A DNA stretch of 64,000 nucleotides, taken from assembly GCF_000721235.1 (NCBI RefSeq), contig NZ_JOFH01000013.1, positions 121,878-185,877 on the forward strand, read 5' to 3'. How positions within the stretch are numbered: the first letter of the stretch is position 1; every line of letters begins with the position of its first letter. Origin of the DNA: Streptomyces olivaceus (lineage in GTDB: Bacteria; Actinomycetota; Actinomycetes; Streptomycetales; Streptomycetaceae). Of the stretch, positions 54,301 to 64,000 are shown piece by piece. Both the position numbers and the translations under genes were made by a program. The notes beneath the pieces were generated by a model. That model had not been told where the DNA came from and made no database searches. It worked only from the letters and a program-made list of their open reading frames with translations.

Positions 54301-56711
54301 GCGCTGGAGCTGCGCGTGAGCGTGGGCGAGGCCGGGGACGACGGCCGCCGGGCGGTCGGCGTGCACACCAGGCCGGACACCGACGGCGCGCCCTGGACCC
54401 GGCACGCGCACGGCACCGTACGGCAGCGGCCGCAGGCCCCGGACCTCTCGTTCGCAGCGTGGCCGCCGGACGGCGCGGTCGCCGCCGACCCCGCCGACCT
54501 GGACAGCCTGTACGACGACCTCGGCAGCGCCGGCTACCGCTACGGGCCGGTGTTCCAGGGCGTCCGCGCCGTGTGGACCCTGGACGACGCGGTGTACGCG
54601 GAGCTGTCGCTGCCGGCCGACCACCACGACCGTGCGGCTTCGTTCGGGCTCCACCCCGCCCTGCTCGACACGGCCCTGCACGCCGCGGCCTTCCTCGACC
54701 GCGCCGGGCTGGCGTCCCGCCGGACGACGCTGCCGTTCGCCTGGCGCGACGTCGCCCTGTACGCGCGGGGGGCGACGGCGCTCCGCGTCCGGGTCACGGC
54801 CGGCGGCCCCGACGTACTGCGGCTCGACCTCGCCGACGGCGACGGCAGGCCGGTGGCGTCGGTCGGTTCGCTGCTGTCGCGGCCGGCCGCCGGCCAGGTC
54901 GGTGCCGCCCGGGTGCGGGACGCCCTGTTCCGCGAGACCTGGCCCGTCCTGGAGGCCGCGCCCGCCGCGCCGGTCACCGCCGTCCCGGTGGCGACCGCCG
55001 CCGACGTGCGGCGGCTGAACGGCGACGAGGTGGCCGCGCTTGCGGTGCCCGGGACCGGCGACGTCCGGGAGCTGACCGCCCGGGTCCTGGCCGTACTCAC
55101 CGCGTGGCTGGAGCTGCCGCCGGCCGACTCGGCCCGCCTGGTCGTGACGACGCGCGGCGCGGTCGCCGTCGACCCGGCCGACGCCCCCGACCCGGCCGGG
55201 GCGGCGGTGTGGGGGCTGGTCGGCTCCGCGCAGGCCGAGAACCCGGGCCGCATCGTGCTGGTCGACTCCGACGGCTCCCTCGACGCGCCGTCCCTGCCGT
55301 CCCTGCCGTCCCTGCCGGACACGGACGAGGCGCAGCTGGCGGTCAGGTCCGGGCGCGTGCACCGGCGCCGTCTGGTCCGCGCCGAGCCCGCGAGTCCGTT
55401 CGCGGCGGACCCGGCCGGGACGGTGCTGATCACCGGCGCCGGATCGCTCGGCGGCACCGTGGCGCGCCACCTCGTCACCGCACACGGCGTACGGAACGTG
55501 GTGCTGGCCGGCCGCCGGGGCGGAGCCGCCGACCTCGTCGCCGAACTGACCGCTCTGGGGGCCACGGCCCGCACGGTCGCGTGCGACGTGGCGGACCGCG
55601 AGGCGACCGCACGGCTGCTGGCCACGATCGAGCCGCCGCCGGCCCTGGTCGTGCACACCGCCGGTGTCCTGGACGACGGCGTGGTGACGGCGATGACACC
55701 CGAGCGGCTCGACACCGTACTGCGGCCGAAGGCCGACGCCGCCGTCGTCCTGCGCGAACTCCTGCCCGCGGACGCGAAGCTGGTCCTGTTCTCCTCCGCC
55801 GCCGGGCTGTTCGGCAGCCCCGGCCAGGCCAACTACGCGGCGGCCAACTCCTACCTGGACGCGTTCGCGCGCCGGCAGCACGCCGCCGGCCGGCCGACCG
55901 TGGCCCTCGCCTGGGGCATGTGGGCGCAGCGCGGCGGCATGACGGCCGCGCTCGACGACACCGACCGGGCCAGGCTGGCCCGCGGCGGCGCGGCAGCCCT
56001 GACCGCACCCGAGGGCATGGCGCTCTTCGACGCCGCCCTGGGCGCCGCCGAACCGGTGCTGGTGCCGATGAAGGTGGACCTCGCGGTGCTGCGGGCCCAG
56101 GCGTCCGCCGGCACCGTGCCCGGCCTGCTGCGCGACCTGGTGCCCCCGCCGCGGGACCGGACGGAACCCGTGCGCGCCGACGGCCCCGCCGACCGCCTGG
56201 CCGACCGGCTGGCCGCCGCCACCGGCGCCGACCGGTCCAAGCTGCTCCTCGACGTGGTGCGCAGGGAGGCCGCGGCGGTGCTGGGCCACACCTCGCCCGC
56301 CGCGATCGCGCCGGACCAGGTGTTCACCGACATCGGCTTCGACTCGCTGTCCGCGGTGGAGCTGCGGGACCGGCTGGCCGCGCGCACCGGACTGCGCCTG
56401 CCCGCCTCCTTCGCCTTCGACCACCCGACACCGTCGGAACTGGTCGAACACCTCAGCGGTCGGCTCGGCGGCGGCCACGACGACGACCGGGTGCTGGCCG
56501 AGCTGGCCCGGCTGGAGTCGGCGGTGGCCGACGCCGGACCGGACGGCCCGCCCACCGGTCTCGGGACGCGGCTGCGGGCGCTGCTGGCCCGGGTCGAGAC
56601 CGCCGCGCCCGCACCGGCGGGCGACGTGGCCGCCCGCCTGGAGTCGGCGTCCGCTGCCGACGTCCTGGCCTTCATCGACGACGAGTTCGGCCCGGAAGAC
56701 CCCGAGGGAGA

Positions 56712-56715
<4 letters not shown>
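51355..56715 (+). CDS. type I PKS module 5: KS-AT-DH-KR-ACP
   Basis: This 1,786-residue protein has a coiled-coil docking N-terminus ([20 protein letters not shown]). KS 33-457: [26 protein letters not shown] 560-870: GHSVGE, and [10 protein letters not shown], malonyl type. DH about 904-1178: [10 protein letters not shown] and [11 protein letters not shown], active. KR about 1355-1545: GAGSLG, VLDDGV, NYAAANS, B type, active. ACP about 1625-1702: GFDSLSAV. It should build an unbranched double bond. The ATG at 51355 is chosen because GAGGAGAGGG lies 9 nt upstream and [10 protein letters not shown] is the usual docking start. An in-frame ATG at 51319 overlapping the previous stop is the alternative. 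Confidence 0.92.
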
Positions 56716-63346
<6,631 letters not shown>

Positions 63347-63350
<4 letters not shown>

Positions 63351-64000
63351 CACGGACGACGGACACCGAGGTGGTGGAGGCCCTGCGGGCCTCCCTGATC
63401 GAGAACGACCGGCTGGAGCGGGAGAACCTCAGCATCCGCGCCGCGAGCACGGCCCCGATCGCCATCGTGGGCATGGCCTGCCGGCTGCCCGGCGGCGTCG
63501 GCTCGCCGGAGGAGCTGTGGGAGATGGTCGCCGGCGGCGGGGAGGGCGTCTCCGAGTTCCCCACCGACCGCGGCTGGGACCTGGACAACCTGTTCCACCC
63601 GGACCCGGAGCACCCGGGCACCAGTTACGCGCGGGCCGGCGGCTTCCTGCACGAGGCGGGTGAGTTCGACGCGGCCTTCTTCGGGATCTCGCCGCGCGAG
63701 GCGCTCGCCATGGACCCGCAGCAGCGGCTGATGCTGGAGATCTCCTGGGAGGCGTTCGAGCACGCCGGCGTGGACCCGCTGTCCCAGCGGGGCCGTGACG
63801 TGGGCGTGTTCACCGGAGTCACCCACCACAGCTACGCCAGTGGCCTCCAGCCGGTGCCCGAGGAACTGGAAGCGGTGATGGGCACCGGCGTCTCGGCGAG
63901 TGTGCTGTCCGGGCGGGTGTCGTACACGCTGGGGTTCGAGGGTCCGTCGGTGGCGGTGGACACGGCGTGTTCGTCGTCGCTGGTGGCGCTGCACCTGGCG
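63347..64000 (+). CDS. type I PKS module 7, N-terminal part (KS, runs off right edge)
   Basis: The ATG at 63347 overlaps the module 6 stop (ATGA), with AAGGCGGGG just upstream. The 218 visible residues comprise a docking segment ([20 protein letters not shown], matching the module 4 type) and the first half of a ketosynthase: [36 protein letters not shown] and the active-site [15 protein letters not shown] at the very edge. The Cys is present, so the KS is probably active. AT and later domains lie outside the window. Confidence 0.93.

Overview
The window is high-GC actinobacterial DNA, most likely Streptomyces. Evidence is the codon use (nearly all G/C at third positions), frequent GTG starts, 4-bp ATGA/GTGA stop-start overlaps, a lipoprotein ABC importer, and a modular type I polyketide locus fed by 3-amino-5-hydroxybenzoate (AHBA).

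Layout. (1) 1-652: the N-terminal part of an unrecognised membrane protein, running off the left edge. (2) 808-12,268: myo-inositol use. A minus-strand operon holds iolC, a TIM-barrel aldolase-like gene, iolB, iolD and a GntR/UTRA regulator. It diverges from a plus-strand sugar ABC importer (binding lipoprotein, permease, ATPase) that ends in an IolE-like isomerase. An inositol-dehydrogenase-like gene and a small VOC protein follow. (3) 12,496-20,593: a second catabolic island. A Gfo/Idh/MocA dehydrogenase faces a FadR-type GntR regulator and an operon of PIG-L, RraA, PrpF and type I extradiol dioxygenase genes, then an MFS importer. The PIG-L/RraA/PrpF trio matches GalB-GalC-GalD of gallate catabolism, so the operon probably opens a dihydroxy- or trihydroxy-aromatic acid ring. 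A bile-acid:Na+ symporter-like gene closes it. (4) 20,736-20,864: tRNA-Pro(GGG) and a strong hairpin, marking the left edge of the polyketide locus.

(5) 20,901-64,000: an ansamycin-type gene cluster. The leftward genes encode crotonyl-CoA carboxylase/reductase with an overlapping alcohol dehydrogenase, a Rif-Orf19-like FAD monooxygenase, and the aminodehydroquinase RifJ. The rightward genes encode AHBA synthase (RifK), RifL-like oxidoreductase, RifM-like phosphatase and aminodehydroquinate synthase (RifG). A PKS assembly line follows: loading acyl ligase-(inactive KR)-ACP; M1 KS-AT-(DH remnant)-KR-ACP; M2 KS-AT-ACP; M3 KS-AT-(KR lacking Tyr)-ACP on one long gene; then single-module genes M4 (KS-AT-DH-ER-KR-ACP), M5 (KS-AT-DH-KR-ACP), M6 (KS-AT-DH-ER-KR-ACP) and the start of M7. 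AHBA loading, two unreduced keto positions in M2/M3 and an Orf19-like monooxygenase together predict a naphthalenic ansamycin. The CCR, plus VASH-type AT motifs in M4 and M6, suggest an ethylmalonyl-derived side chain.

Main caveat: the first PKS gene (29,691-44,672) is not open in this sequence. Its M2 and M3 acyltransferases each lack two segments. Each junction lies at one end of a roughly 100-nt stretch that is identical between the two modules. Two of the four junctions shift the reading frame. This looks like assembly collapse rather than true gene decay.
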